64,000 nucleotides of DNA from UBA6623 sp965217195 (GCA_965217195.1 CBDCHL010000001.1:310001-374000), one strand, 5' to 3'. Counted from the stretch's first letter, positions 41,857-50,450 are shown. The notes: generated by a model not told the origin, from the sequence alone. Translations and numbers: made by a program.

Positions 41857-42309
41857 GGGGCTTCCCGCCGTGGGCCGGGCCGCCGCGCCTGCCCCCTCGG
41901 CGCCCGGTCGCCAACACCACGCCTTCCACCAGTGCTCCTCGACCGAACCCCCCCGCACCACTTGGTAATCATGCCGCTGACACGCCATCTCCCACCTCTC
42001 GCAACTTGTTCCCTCCGAGGCCTACGCAGGGCTGCGTCCGCCCCGCCCACGCCTCGGAAACCTTCTCCATTCTATTACTCCGACTCGTCGGGTACGTCGA
42101 GAAAGTTTCGTCAGAAAGAACAAGAAGCGGTCAACACGTTTCCTCTGCTTGTTGACCAGCCGGAGACGGAGAGGGAACAAGGCATACCCGTAACATCATT
42201 ACAAGCATCTGTAGTGGACGAATATGTCTTAGTCCGGCACATCGCCGGACGGGTTTTCCGGAAAGAAAGCTAAGTACGAGTGTGGGATAGGACCTTCCGA
42301 AAGGTTCTA
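41857..42309. other. Divergent intergenic region with two hairpins
   Basis: No gene was recognised. GTCCGGC-acatc-GCCGGAC at 42232-42250 is followed by GGGTTTTCC and could end a short transcript. A second stem, AGGACCTT-ccga-AAGGTTCT, lies at about 42289-42308 just before the -35 of the next promoter. Confidence 0.4.
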
Positions 42310-42338
42310 TTGACGGCTTTCGGCAGCGATGTTACATT
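42310..42338 (+). promoter_or_regulatory. Promoter of the sugar dehydrogenase gene
   Basis: TTGACG (42310-42315) and TACATT (42333-42338) are separated by 17 bases. Transcription would start near 42345, about 80 bases before the ATG at 42427. Confidence 0.5.
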
Positions 42339-42426
42339 CCAGTTAGGTGCCGGCCGGAAAGAGGGCTCGAGTGCGGATAAACCTTCGTACGCCGCCCGCG
42401 AATCGCCAGCGGCAAGAGGTTTTCGG

Positions 42427-44547
42427 ATGATGAATCAGTTCACAAAGATCCACGCTTCGTTACCGCGGACCGGCTTGGGGCTGCTTTGCCTTCGAGCGAC
42501 GGTTGTACTAATGCTCGCCGTTCCCGGAGATCTCGGGGCACAGGCGACGGAGATCCAGATCCAACTCGTTCCCTCGTCGGGACTCTCGAGTCCGGTGAAC
42601 ATCACTGATGCCGGGGACGGACGACTATTCATTACCGAACGAGCCGGCCGCATCAAAATCATGACGATCGATGGTCAGGGACAAGGCACGGTCCTCGCGA
42701 CCCCTTTCCTCGACATCGACAGCTTGGTGCAGTCAGGCGGCGAGCAAGGACTTCTTGGCACCGAGTTTCACCCGGACTATGCCGCGAACGGATTCTTCTT
42801 CGTGAACTACACCTGCTCGGGAGGATCGCCTGATTGTGGCAGCGCCGGAGATACCGTTATAGCGCGATATTCGCGGTCAGCGGTCAATCCCAACCTCGCC
42901 GACTCGACGACGCGGCTCGGCGTAGCGACCATACCGCAGGACGCCTCGAACCACAACGCCGGTCAGATCCAGTTCGAGCCGTTTCCCGACCCAAACGACG
43001 GTCGAACAATTCTGTACATCGGAACGGGTGACGGCGGCGGCGGCAACGACCCTCACGAGCACGCCCAGGACCTCGGGTCTCTGCTAGGCAAAATGCTGCG
43101 GGTCGACGTCGACAACCTTAACGCGGCCGCTCCGCTTCCTCGCTACCACATTCCGAACGACAATCCAAATATTGGCGGGTCCGTCACCGAGCTTTGGGCG
43201 ATCGGCCTGCGGAACCCTTGGCGGTTCAGCTTTGATCGGGTGACAGGCGACATGCTCATTGGCGACGTCGGTCAGAACAACATGGAAGAGATCACCTTCC
43301 AGGCCGCCAACAGCACTGGTGGTGAAAACTATGGCTGGCGGCAATGCGAGGGAATTCTTGGGAATCTCGGTGAGGCGACTACACAAGAATGCACGCAGGG
43401 TTCGGGAGGGACGACTCCCCCCATCCTCTGGTATCCGCACGGCTCGGGGTGCCAATCAATCACAGGAGGCTACGTCTACCGCGGGCAATTTGTCGCTGAG
43501 CTGGGCGGAACCTATTTCTACGCGGACTACTGCAGCGGTATGCTTTGGGGCGCCCGAAACGACGGCCAAGGGAGCTGGGCCAACGAGATTACCTTTGACA
43601 CTGGATTCAATTCCGGGATTTCAACGTTTGGCGAAGATCAGAACGGTGAACTCTATTTCGCCACAATCCAAGGCGACATCTATCGCATTGAGCCCGTGCC
43701 CACCGAGCTGCCGGACCTGACGGTCCTCACGGTCGATGGCCCTACGGATGGCACCATCGGTCAGAACATCAACGTCACCACGACCACAGTGCACAACGTA
43801 GGCGACGGTAACTCGGGCGCGTCCCGGGTCGGCTTTTACCTGACACAGAATCTCGCTGAACCGGACCAGACCTTCACCGGCTCCACGTGCAATGTCCTCG
43901 CCCTGAATGCCGGGGCGATGGACACCTGCTCGAACACCACGGTAAGCGTACCCGATTCGTTGGCGCCCGGAGACTATTACCTGGCCGGCATCGTCGACGA
44001 CAACGGGGTCGTTACAGAGAGCGACGAGACCAATAACGACGCGACCGATTCGAACATGATCGCTCTCGTGTGCGGTAGCTCGATGGAAAATTGCCTCGAC
44101 GGGATCGACAACAACTGTGACGGCCTCGTCGACGGCGACGATCCGCTTTGCGCAAATGCCTGTACAGCGACCGGACTGTCCTGCTCGTCCGACGACGACT
44201 GCTGCTCCAACAAATGCAAAGGCGGGCGAAACCCGACCTGCAAGGGCGAAGTCGCCTGCACCCCGACCGAAACCCCCGAGCAAACTTGCGACGACCAGAT
44301 CGATAACGACTGCAACGGCCTGACGGACACCGCCGACCCGAACTGCGCGTGCACGCCGACACCCGGCCAGGAGAACGCGGAAACCAGCTGCGACGACACT
44401 TTCGACAACGATTGCGACGGTGACATTGACAGCACCGACTCGGATTGCGGGCCGATGTGCGCACCGAAGGCGGATTCCTGCACGCTGAACAGCGAATGCT
44501 GTTCCAACAAATGCCGCGGCCCCAGCGGCGGCAAGACCTGCAAGTAA
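42427..44547 (+). CDS. Secreted PQQ-type glucose/sorbosone dehydrogenase with CARDB and cysteine-rich metal-binding tail
   Basis: A 706-residue protein from ATG 42427 with a signal peptide (TVVLMLAVPGDLGAQ). Residues about 30-440 form the GSDH beta-propeller: SSPVNITDAGDGRLFITERA, FHPDYAANGFFFVNYT, ILYIGTGDGGGGNDPHEHAQ and LWAIGLRNPWRFSFDRVTGD. A CARDB-like Ig domain follows (VLTVDGPTDGTIGQNINVTT, ESDETNNDATDSN). The tail has three MopE-type repeats of the form C-x-D-x-IDNDCDGxxD and two six-cysteine modules ending CCSNKCKG and CCSNKCRG. The enzyme would oxidise sugars outside the cell, and the tail may bind calcium or a partner. Confidence 0.85.
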   Translation: MMNQFTKIHASLPRTGLGLLCLRATVVLMLAVPGDLGAQATEIQIQLVPSSGLSSPVNITDAGDGRLFITERAGRIKIMTIDGQGQGTVLATPFLDIDSLVQSGGEQGLLGTEFHPDYAANGFFFVNYTCSGGSPDCGSAGDTVIARYSRSAVNPNLADSTTRLGVATIPQDASNHNAGQIQFEPFPDPNDGRTILYIGTGDGGGGNDPHEHAQDLGSLLGKMLRVDVDNLNAAAPLPRYHIPNDNPNIGGSVTELWAIGLRNPWRFSFDRVTGDMLIGDVGQNNMEEITFQAANSTGGENYGWRQCEGILGNLGEATTQECTQGSGGTTPPILWYPHGSGCQSITGGYVYRGQFVAELGGTYFYADYCSGMLWGARNDGQGSWANEITFDTGFNSGISTFGEDQNGELYFATIQGDIYRIEPVPTELPDLTVLTVDGPTDGTIGQNINVTTTTVHNVGDGNSGASRVGFYLTQNLAEPDQTFTGSTCNVLALNAGAMDTCSNTTVSVPDSLAPGDYYLAGIVDDNGVVTESDETNNDATDSNMIALVCGSSMENCLDGIDNNCDGLVDGDDPLCANACTATGLSCSSDDDCCSNKCKGGRNPTCKGEVACTPTETPEQTCDDQIDNDCNGLTDTADPNCACTPTPGQENAETSCDDTFDNDCDGDIDSTDSDCGPMCAPKADSCTLNSECCSNKCRGPSGGKTCK

Positions 44548-44637
44548 TTTGTTGGACCGGAAGTTGCAGCAACCCGGTTCATCTCGCGGCCTCTCCCGGG
44601 CCGGAGTCGGTTTGGGTGATGGAAAGACGATAACGAG

Positions 44638-45579
44638 CTACGACTTATCCTTGACCAGCTCAACGCGGCGATTGAGCACACGTCCTTCTTTGGTGTCGTT
44701 ACTGGCTGCCGGGGCCAGGTAGCCGACGCCTTCGCTACCCAGACGGTTTTGGGCAATGCCGTAGTCGGCGATCAGAGCATCCACAACCGCCTTGGCCCTG
44801 CGCCGGGAAAGATCCATGTTGTAGTCGAAGCTGCCCCCGTTATCCGTGTGCCCGACCACGATCAGCTTCAGCGACGGTGCGGCGCCGAGCAGCTTGGCGA
44901 TTTCATCCAAAGTCGGCTTGGACTCCGGATTGATGACGGCCTTGTCATGGTCGAAATAGATGCCGTAAAGCGCAACTTTTCCTGTCTCCCCGATGTCAAG
45001 CCGCATCTTCTCGGCGTCGACCATCTGCATCTCCATCGCTTTGGTCTCGGCCGCGATCAGGCGTACTCGCAGCCCGTCGCCGCCGCTGTGCGGACTGGCC
45101 AGCACCGACAGGTAGACCTCGGCGCCGCCGACCGTTTTCTTAGCCGCCAGATAGTGGATCTCGTCGCTCATCGAGATCTCTTCGAGAATCTCCACCGGGT
45201 GTTTGTACTTGAATTCGTAGGGACGAATCTCTCCCGGCCCACCCGAAAAAATCGTTTCATACCCTGCCTCGCTGACTCTCGCCTCGAAGTTGCGAAAAAC
45301 CTCGAGGGCGGCGGATCCTGGGGGTACATGGTAGACAATGCGGGTGATCTTACCCTCAACCTTCCGCGAAGTCTTGTCGGCGTCCGCAGCGGACTTCACC
45401 GGTCCGGTGGCAAGTACGGTCTCGCCGTAATTCTCAACCTGGTAGGCCTTGATCTCTGAGCCGGCGAACCGCCCGATACCCGGGTAGTCGGCACTGCCTG
45501 CCACGTCGGCCGCAAAGCACGGTGGGATGGCTGCGACGGAGAGTATCAACAGCCCCAGGACAGGAAAGATTGCGCGCAT
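44638..45579 (-). CDS. DUF4892/OmpA-family cell-wall-binding protein
   Basis: A 313-residue periplasmic protein with signal peptide (VLGLLILSVAAIPPCFAADV). The N-terminal part fits DUF4892: PGIGRFAGSEIKAYQVENYG, KITRIVYHVPPGSAALEVFR, IHYLAAKK. The C-terminal domain is OmpA-like: YGIYFDHDKAVINPESKPTL, LKLIVVGHTDNGGSFDYNMD, LSRRRAKAVVDALIADYGIA and RLGSEGVGYLAPAASNDTKE GRVLNRRVEL, with the Asp and Arg that hold diaminopimelate. It should tether the envelope to peptidoglycan. It converges with the dehydrogenase gene. Confidence 0.9.
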   Translation of the reverse strand: MRAIFPVLGLLILSVAAIPPCFAADVAGSADYPGIGRFAGSEIKAYQVENYGETVLATGPVKSAADADKTSRKVEGKITRIVYHVPPGSAALEVFRNFEARVSEAGYETIFSGGPGEIRPYEFKYKHPVEILEEISMSDEIHYLAAKKTVGGAEVYLSVLASPHSGGDGLRVRLIAAETKAMEMQMVDAEKMRLDIGETGKVALYGIYFDHDKAVINPESKPTLDEIAKLLGAAPSLKLIVVGHTDNGGSFDYNMDLSRRRAKAVVDALIADYGIAQNRLGSEGVGYLAPAASNDTKEGRVLNRRVELVKDKS

Positions 45580-45713
45580 GACCTAGCTCCAGCTCGTCAA
45601 TTGGGTCCGGGCCGCTTTCCAGCGCTCCCAGAAGCTCTTATCTTATCGATGTGTGTTGAAGTGTACGAGCGATCCGCGTTCGGGTACACTGCCGCACGCT
45701 TTCCCGCCCACCC

Positions 45714-45758
45714 CTAGTTCTCGAGGATCTTGTAGTGCGAGATGGTTTGGCCGATCAT
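45714..45758 (-). pseudogene. Start of a PknB-type Ser/Thr kinase gene, cut after 14 codons
   Basis: The minus strand reads MIGQTISHYKILEN then a stop. This is the usual opening of Acidobacteriota Hanks-type kinases (MIGQTISHYxILEKLGxGGMG). The glycine loop and everything after it are missing. It lies in the 45580-46248 gap, where no complete gene was seen. Confidence 0.5.
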
Positions 45759-46248
45759 CGACGGCTAAATTGTACCGCCGCCGTGATAGCCGGCGATAAC
45801 AATCGATCCGTTGAACAAAGATTTTTTCTGGGTCCAGGTCGTTGCTCTGCGGAGGTTTCCACCCCTTGACGAGGTTCTGGTGCGGTCCGGCGGGCGGAAA
45901 CTCATGCGATCTCGATTCCCCGACGGTAATCCGGGGATGGGCACTATGTAATTTGTTTGGTTGGAGTTAGTCTCGTTCACGGGACCGTCGAACCGGTTCC
46001 TGAGGATCCTGCGACCTACGTTTTCGCAATTGGGTTTGTGCCGCGTCTCAAACCGGTCGCCTCATTGCGAGCATCTCTTCCAAGAACAACCGGCAGACGA
46101 GGCGCCGGCGTAGTGGAACCCCTTGTTCAGACCCGATCTGAAAGCCGGACTGGCGTAGATCCGAGGATCGAACGTGGAAGAAGTGCGTAAAGCGTTGCCG
46201 CGAATCCTGGTTCAGCCCTTGGCCCGCTATGACACAATAGGCTCTGTC

Positions 46249-47085
46249 ATGCGCACCCTTACCTTTTCGCTTTTCTTCGTCCTCACCCTAGCCGCGCACT
46301 TGTTCGCCCAGGACGCCAAGCCCGATCCGATGCGGCCCGATCCCAACATGCCGCGACCGATCGACGCCTATGACTCGGTCTTTCTCGAGGAGCTGACCTG
46401 GCTCGAAGTTCGTGACGCCCTGCGTGCCGGCGACGACACCGTGCTCGTTGCCACCGGCGGCATCGAGCAGAACGGCCCCTATCTCGCCCTCGGGAAGCAC
46501 AACTACATCCTACGGGCGACGACCGAGGCGATCGCCCGCAAGCTGGGCAACGCCCTGGTGGCTCCCATTGTGCCGTTCGTTCCGGAAGGCGGAATCGATC
46601 CGCCGAGCGGCCACATGCTCTATCCGGGAACAATCTCTCTGCGGGAAGAGACCTTTCGCGCGCTGCTGACCGACATCGCCGAGAGTCTGCGCGTTCACGG
46701 TTTCCGGAACATCGTCTTTCTTGCCGACAGCGGCGGCAACCCGGGGGGTATGATCGCGGTGGCCGAGGCGTTGTCGAAAAAGTGGGGAGGCGGGATCCAC
46801 TACATCGCCGAGCACTACGACTACGTTGACGTGAAGAGGTTTCTCGACTCGGAGGGTATCCACCAAGTCGATGAAGGCTACCACGACGATGTAGGTATCT
46901 CGTCGCAGATGCTGGTCGTCGACCCCAATACCGTGCGCATGAAACAGCGCATGGCCAAAGGAAAGATGTCAATCAATGGCGTCAGTCTTGCTCCTCCCAA
47001 GGGGACTGAGATCGGCAAGAAGGTCATCGAATACCGCGCCAACCGCGTCGTCGCCGCTATTCAGAAAGCGACCGCTTCACAGTAG
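46249..47085 (+). CDS. Secreted creatininase-family protein with altered metal ligands
   Basis: A 278-residue protein from ATG 46249, which gives a signal peptide (LTFSLFFVLTLAAHLFAQDA). The body follows the creatininase fold: FLEELTWLEVRDALRAGDDT, VLVATGGIEQNGPYLALGKH, GGIDPPSGHMLYPGTISLRE, FRNIVFLADSGGNPGGMI and DVGISSQMLVVDP. In creatinine amidohydrolases the first motif is E-x-H-GPHL and a later one NGHGGN. Here they read EQNGPYL and ADSGGN, so two histidine ligands are replaced. A different metal arrangement or loss of activity is possible. Confidence 0.8.
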   Translation: MRTLTFSLFFVLTLAAHLFAQDAKPDPMRPDPNMPRPIDAYDSVFLEELTWLEVRDALRAGDDTVLVATGGIEQNGPYLALGKHNYILRATTEAIARKLGNALVAPIVPFVPEGGIDPPSGHMLYPGTISLREETFRALLTDIAESLRVHGFRNIVFLADSGGNPGGMIAVAEALSKKWGGGIHYIAEHYDYVDVKRFLDSEGIHQVDEGYHDDVGISSQMLVVDPNTVRMKQRMAKGKMSINGVSLAPPKGTEIGKKVIEYRANRVVAAIQKATASQ

Positions 47086-47120
47086 TTCACATTTCACCAG
47101 AGCGCATTGACACCGCGTTA

Positions 47121-47272
47121 GATTCCAGTAGCAATTCCGCCGGCTCTGCGTGCCCACTCTGCGCCGCGGCGCTCAGGGGTGTGATTTCAGAGAGCTGATT
47201 CCAGTAGCAATTCCGCCGGCTCTGCGTGCCCACTCTGCGCCGCGGCGCTCAGGGGTGTGATTTCAGAGAGCT
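47121..47272 (+). repeat. Exact tandem duplication of 76 bases
   Basis: Bases 47121-47196 and 47197-47272 are identical and directly adjacent, from GATTCCAGTAGCAATTCC to TTTCAGAGAGCT. The second copy ends right before the ATG-containing CTGGATGCC of the small membrane protein. Recent duplication or an assembly slip are both possible. Confidence 0.9.
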
Positions 47273-47274
47273 GG

Positions 47275-47587
47275 ATGCCAACTGGAATCGAAGTGGAACT
47301 GCTGCTCTTGCTCCTGATCCAGACACTCGGAATGAGCATCTTCGCCTTGTTCGAGCTTCGAGACGCCCGCCTGGCGAAAGATCCTCAAGTGGGTCATCAT
47401 CGTGGGCCTGATGTTGCGCGTCGGACGCGGCAAGGGTGGCGTGGACCGCGAAGTGCCTTTGAACCGGAAGCTTCTCGAGACGCTGCAAGCGTCCAACTTA
47501 GGCTGCTATTGGGATTTGATCCAGCAGCAACGGCGGACCTGCTCGACTAACACCAGGCTAACGCGACCGGGCGGGGTTCTTTCTTGA
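47275..47587 (+). pseudogene. Small membrane protein (MPTGIEVE family) fused to an integrase-like fragment, frameshifted
   Basis: ATG 47275 opens MPTGIEVELLLLLLIQTLGM as at 5664 and continues SIFALFEL. Removing one T of the TT at 47357-47358 restores FELETPAWRKILKWVIIVGL ML, a second membrane segment typical for such small proteins. The same frame then runs into RVGRGKGGVDREVPLNRKLL ETLQ, which resembles the KGGKDRxVPL region of tyrosine recombinases near the catalytic lysine strand. It therefore looks like a chimeric remnant formed by recombination. Confidence 0.45.
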
Positions 47588-48412
47588 TGATTCGTCGCTA
47601 GTTTTAGCCTTCTCGCGCTTCCGGGGCCCGCACCACGCTCGAATCGGCTTTACGTCGACGAGCGTTGTCAGCCGGGGTCCGTGATCAATCGGAATTAGAG
47701 TCGGATTTAGCACGGCCACGGATAGCTCTTGGAGGGAACGGACCGCATCGAGACCCGCTCCGTCGGCCGGGGTCTGTACCTCGCAATCTCCGGCGGGCCT
47801 GACCGCTAAGGATGCGGGCGCTGCGTCCCCATCCGCAGAATTGGGTTCTTCCCACATTTCACACTCATCCATCCCGAGGGCCGTGATTGCGTAGCGGGAT
47901 TCGTCCGCCACCACGACCAATCTTTTTTCTCGGAGGTACCAGATCGCGGTGTACAGGTGCTCGCGGGGGCAGCCTGTTAGGTCTTCGATGTCGAGGACAC
48001 TCATGCCCGGGTGATCCAGGTCCTTCAGTCTTTTCGCGTAGAGGACCGATAGAACGCCCTTGCGGATCTGTTTCACGGATTTCTTGTCCTGAGCCCCGCT
48101 GCTCTGGTCGAACACCTGCCACCTGAGCCTCTGCTGAGCGGTGTAGGCTGCATCGTAGGCCGCCCGGCGCTCGGGGTCGATCAACACCCGGTACGCCGCG
48201 AGCAGCCTCTGAAAAGCGTTTTCATTGCCAGTTTTCTGATTATTGGGGTGAAACTGCTGCGCCAGCAAACGAAATATGCGCTCGATGGTAGATGCATCGG
48301 CGTTCGGGCTGAGTTGCAAAGTCTCATAGAGATCGATGAAATGACCGCCCTCCCTCTCTTTCAAGGTCGTTTTCCGCCGTTTTTTACGCTGAGTGGGTTG
48401 GGAAGGGTTCAT
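47558..48412 (-). CDS. J-domain/winged-helix-like protein with HPN in place of HPD
   Basis: A 284-residue protein. After a basic N-terminus, residues about 25-90 are a J-domain: DLYETLQLSPNADASTIERI, FRLLAQQFHPNNQKTGNENA and RLLAAYRVLIDPERRAAYDA. The HPD tripeptide needed to stimulate Hsp70 ATPase reads HPN. Residues about 105-175 look like a winged helix (KGVLSVLYAKRLKDLDHPGM, SVLDIEDLTGCPREHLYTAI, WYLREKRLVVVADESRYAIT). The tail is low-complexity. AGGAGA precedes the ATG. J plus winged-helix proteins are seen in Acidobacteriota, with unknown role. Confidence 0.75.
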   Translation of the reverse strand: MNPSQPTQRKKRRKTTLKEREGGHFIDLYETLQLSPNADASTIERIFRLLAQQFHPNNQKTGNENAFQRLLAAYRVLIDPERRAAYDAAYTAQQRLRWQVFDQSSGAQDKKSVKQIRKGVLSVLYAKRLKDLDHPGMSVLDIEDLTGCPREHLYTAIWYLREKRLVVVADESRYAITALGMDECEMWEEPNSADGDAAPASLAVRPAGDCEVQTPADGAGLDAVRSLQELSVAVLNPTLIPIDHGPRLTTLVDVKPIRAWCGPRKREKAKTSDESSRKNPARSR

Positions 48413-48520
48413 TTATATCGTCGTCCGGAATCGGATTTCTCCTGATCGTGCAATTATTACTCGAAACGCTCGAAGATCGCAATGGACCGCAAGGGGTCTC
48501 TCGCATGATGTTGGAGTACT

Positions 48521-48540
48521 GGTTTTCCTTACAGGAAACC
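48521..48540. repeat. Palindrome upstream of the J-domain gene
   Basis: GGTTTTCCT-ta-cAGGAAACC forms an almost perfect stem in the gap 48413-48680. It could be an operator or a small hairpin. Confidence 0.4.
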
Positions 48541-48570
48541 ACCTAGTCACGCCACCTCCCCGCGCTTGTT

Positions 48571-48690
48571 AGAGCGCGGAAACAGCTCTTCGATGGAAAG
48601 GGAGAGTGCGCCGAGTGCCATTGGGTCAACGGTCGAGGAGGGCGTCTCGGCCCTGAGCTGAGCGACATCGGTTGGCGCCGCTATCGCTCG
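48571..48690 (+). pseudogene. Fragment of a c-type cytochrome (heme-binding) protein
   Basis: The plus strand reads ARKQLFDGKGECAECHWVNG then RGGRLGPELSDIGWRRYRSG. It has the heme motif CAECH and the LGPELSDIG segment found in PVC/Acidobacteriota membrane-bound heme domains (GKxLFxGKGxCxxCHxVNGxGxRLGPDLSDIG). There is no start, and the sequence merges into the 3' end of the TPR gene on the other strand. Confidence 0.5.
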
Positions 48691-50450
48691 GGAGCGCCTT
48701 CTTCCGGCGTGGAAACTCGTCTCTGGTAGTCCTTGAGCCGCTTCTCCTTGTTGCTCTGTAGCGTTTTGAGAAGTTCGCGTGCTTTGTCGGCATCTCCAAG
48801 CTGGGAGTAAAGCCGCCCTAGCTGATAGTAGGCGCCGTCGTGACCGGAATCGAGCCGAATTGCCGTCTCGAACATTTGGACAGCCTCTCCGTGCTCACCG
48901 GCAGCGCCCAGGATCTTGCCCAGTTCATAGTGTGCTTCCGCATGTTCGGGATGGAGCCCGATAAGCGCCCGGAAGTTTTCGGCAGCTGCCTCCGAATCTC
49001 CCGCTTCCACCTGAAGCCGCGCCAGCCGAAACCGACACTCTTCACACGCCGGGCTCGATGCCAGTGTTTCCTCATAAATCCTGGCGGCATCTTCGGGTTT
49101 GCCAAGTTTGTCGAAGCTACGTCCCAGGAAGATCCGGGCTTCCAGTAGCCGGGGCTCGATCTCGAGCACTTTTTTCAGATCGGCCGCCGCAAGGCTGAAT
49201 TCGGCGGCGTTGAAACGGCTGACCGCCAAGGCAAAGCGAGCCGGAGCCGAACCTGGAGTCTGCTTAACCACACGCTTGAAAATCTTGAGCGCCGTATCAT
49301 TTTGACCGGCCTTCTGATAAGTCGTTCCAAGACTGAACAAGAGATCCGGGCGTTGCGGATCCTGCTTCAGAGCCTTGTCGAGCGCCCGGCCGGCAGCCTC
49401 GTATTCGCCCAGGCCCGCGTAGCTCATGCCCAGCAGGTTCAGGTAATCCGGATCATTAGCCGCTTCTTCGCTTCGCTCCTCCAGGATCTGAATGGCTTGG
49501 CTGTATTCATGCTGCAGGTAAAGCGTTTCAGCGTACAGAACATCAACTCGAACCGATGGCTCTCCAGCCTCCCGAACCCGGGCAACCACCCGCGCCGCGC
49601 GCTCGACGAGTGGACGGGCTTGCGCGCTCCGCGAACCACCGCTGAGCCCGGTGTTCCGCAGGCCGTCGATGAACTCGTCAACCGACGTGACGGATTTGCC
49701 GGCTAGTCCGCCGGCGAGCTGCGCCTCAGCGAGGCTCACCAAGATCGCGGGATTCAGCGGCGCCAACTCAGCGGCCCGCGTGAGATGCTCCAGTGCCCTC
49801 CCGGCACTTCCGTGGGATAACAAGAGGGCTCCAATGCGAAACCTAATTTCCGCCTGCTCGCTGTGACGGCTGGAGACTTCCCGAAGCGCTTCGTCCGCAT
49901 CTGACGTGCGGTCCAGGCTGAAATAGCACTCAGCCAAGCCAAGCAGGACGCCCACATCGTACGGCGCCGCGGCGCGGGCGGCCTCCAGACGCTCAACCGC
50001 TTGTGGGTAGGCGCGCCGTTCGAGATGAACGCGGCCCGCATTGAAATTGGCGGTCAGGTCCGTGGGGTCCAGCTCCCGTACTCTCTCGAATTCCCTCAGA
50101 GCCAGGTCCGGCTTACCGAGTCTGTAGTAGCTGGAGCCCAGGTTGTTGCGCGCAGGCTTGTATTCCGGATCAATGGAAAGCGCTTCCTGATGATAGTGGA
50201 CCGCTTCTTCCAACCGCCCCGAGCGTTCGTGGACGAAACCAAGAAGGGTCAGCGCGTTGGGCGCGCGGCTATCGATGGCGAGGGCTGCCCGAAGCTCACT
50301 CTCCGCGGAAGACAACTCTCCTTTTTCCAGATGACCTACGGCGGACTTGACGTGCTGAAGGAATCGAGTCTGGTCCGGGACCTGCGAGGTCACCAGGCCG
50401 GGGCACAAAAACACCCCCGCCAGTAGTGCGACCCGGCGGAGATTTATCAC
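48681..50450 (-). CDS. TPR-repeat protein, third gene of the CRTAC1 operon
   Basis: A 589-residue secreted protein built of about 14 tetratricopeptide repeats, e.g. APNALTLLGFVHERSGRLEE, YKPARNNLGSSYYRLGKPDL and PDLLFSLGTTYQKAGQNDTA. It starts at GTG 50450, which overlaps the TGA of the preceding TPR gene (GTGA). The signal peptide is RRVALLAGVFLCPGLVTSQV. TPR/CRTAC1 gene sets are frequent in Acidobacteriota and are suspected to work in envelope protein interactions, but no reaction is known. Confidence 0.82.
   Translation of the reverse strand: MINLRRVALLAGVFLCPGLVTSQVPDQTRFLQHVKSAVGHLEKGELSSAESELRAALAIDSRAPNALTLLGFVHERSGRLEEAVHYHQEALSIDPEYKPARNNLGSSYYRLGKPDLALREFERVRELDPTDLTANFNAGRVHLERRAYPQAVERLEAARAAAPYDVGVLLGLAECYFSLDRTSDADEALREVSSRHSEQAEIRFRIGALLLSHGSAGRALEHLTRAAELAPLNPAILVSLAEAQLAGGLAGKSVTSVDEFIDGLRNTGLSGGSRSAQARPLVERAARVVARVREAGEPSVRVDVLYAETLYLQHEYSQAIQILEERSEEAANDPDYLNLLGMSYAGLGEYEAAGRALDKALKQDPQRPDLLFSLGTTYQKAGQNDTALKIFKRVVKQTPGSAPARFALAVSRFNAAEFSLAAADLKKVLEIEPRLLEARIFLGRSFDKLGKPEDAARIYEETLASSPACEECRFRLARLQVEAGDSEAAAENFRALIGLHPEHAEAHYELGKILGAAGEHGEAVQMFETAIRLDSGHDGAYYQLGRLYSQLGDADKARELLKTLQSNKEKRLKDYQRRVSTPEEGAPER

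Noticed and set aside
45765..45980. 71-residue minus-strand open frame
   Set aside because: It lacks recognisable family sequence or convincing composition; only the short kinase start just downstream is recognisable.
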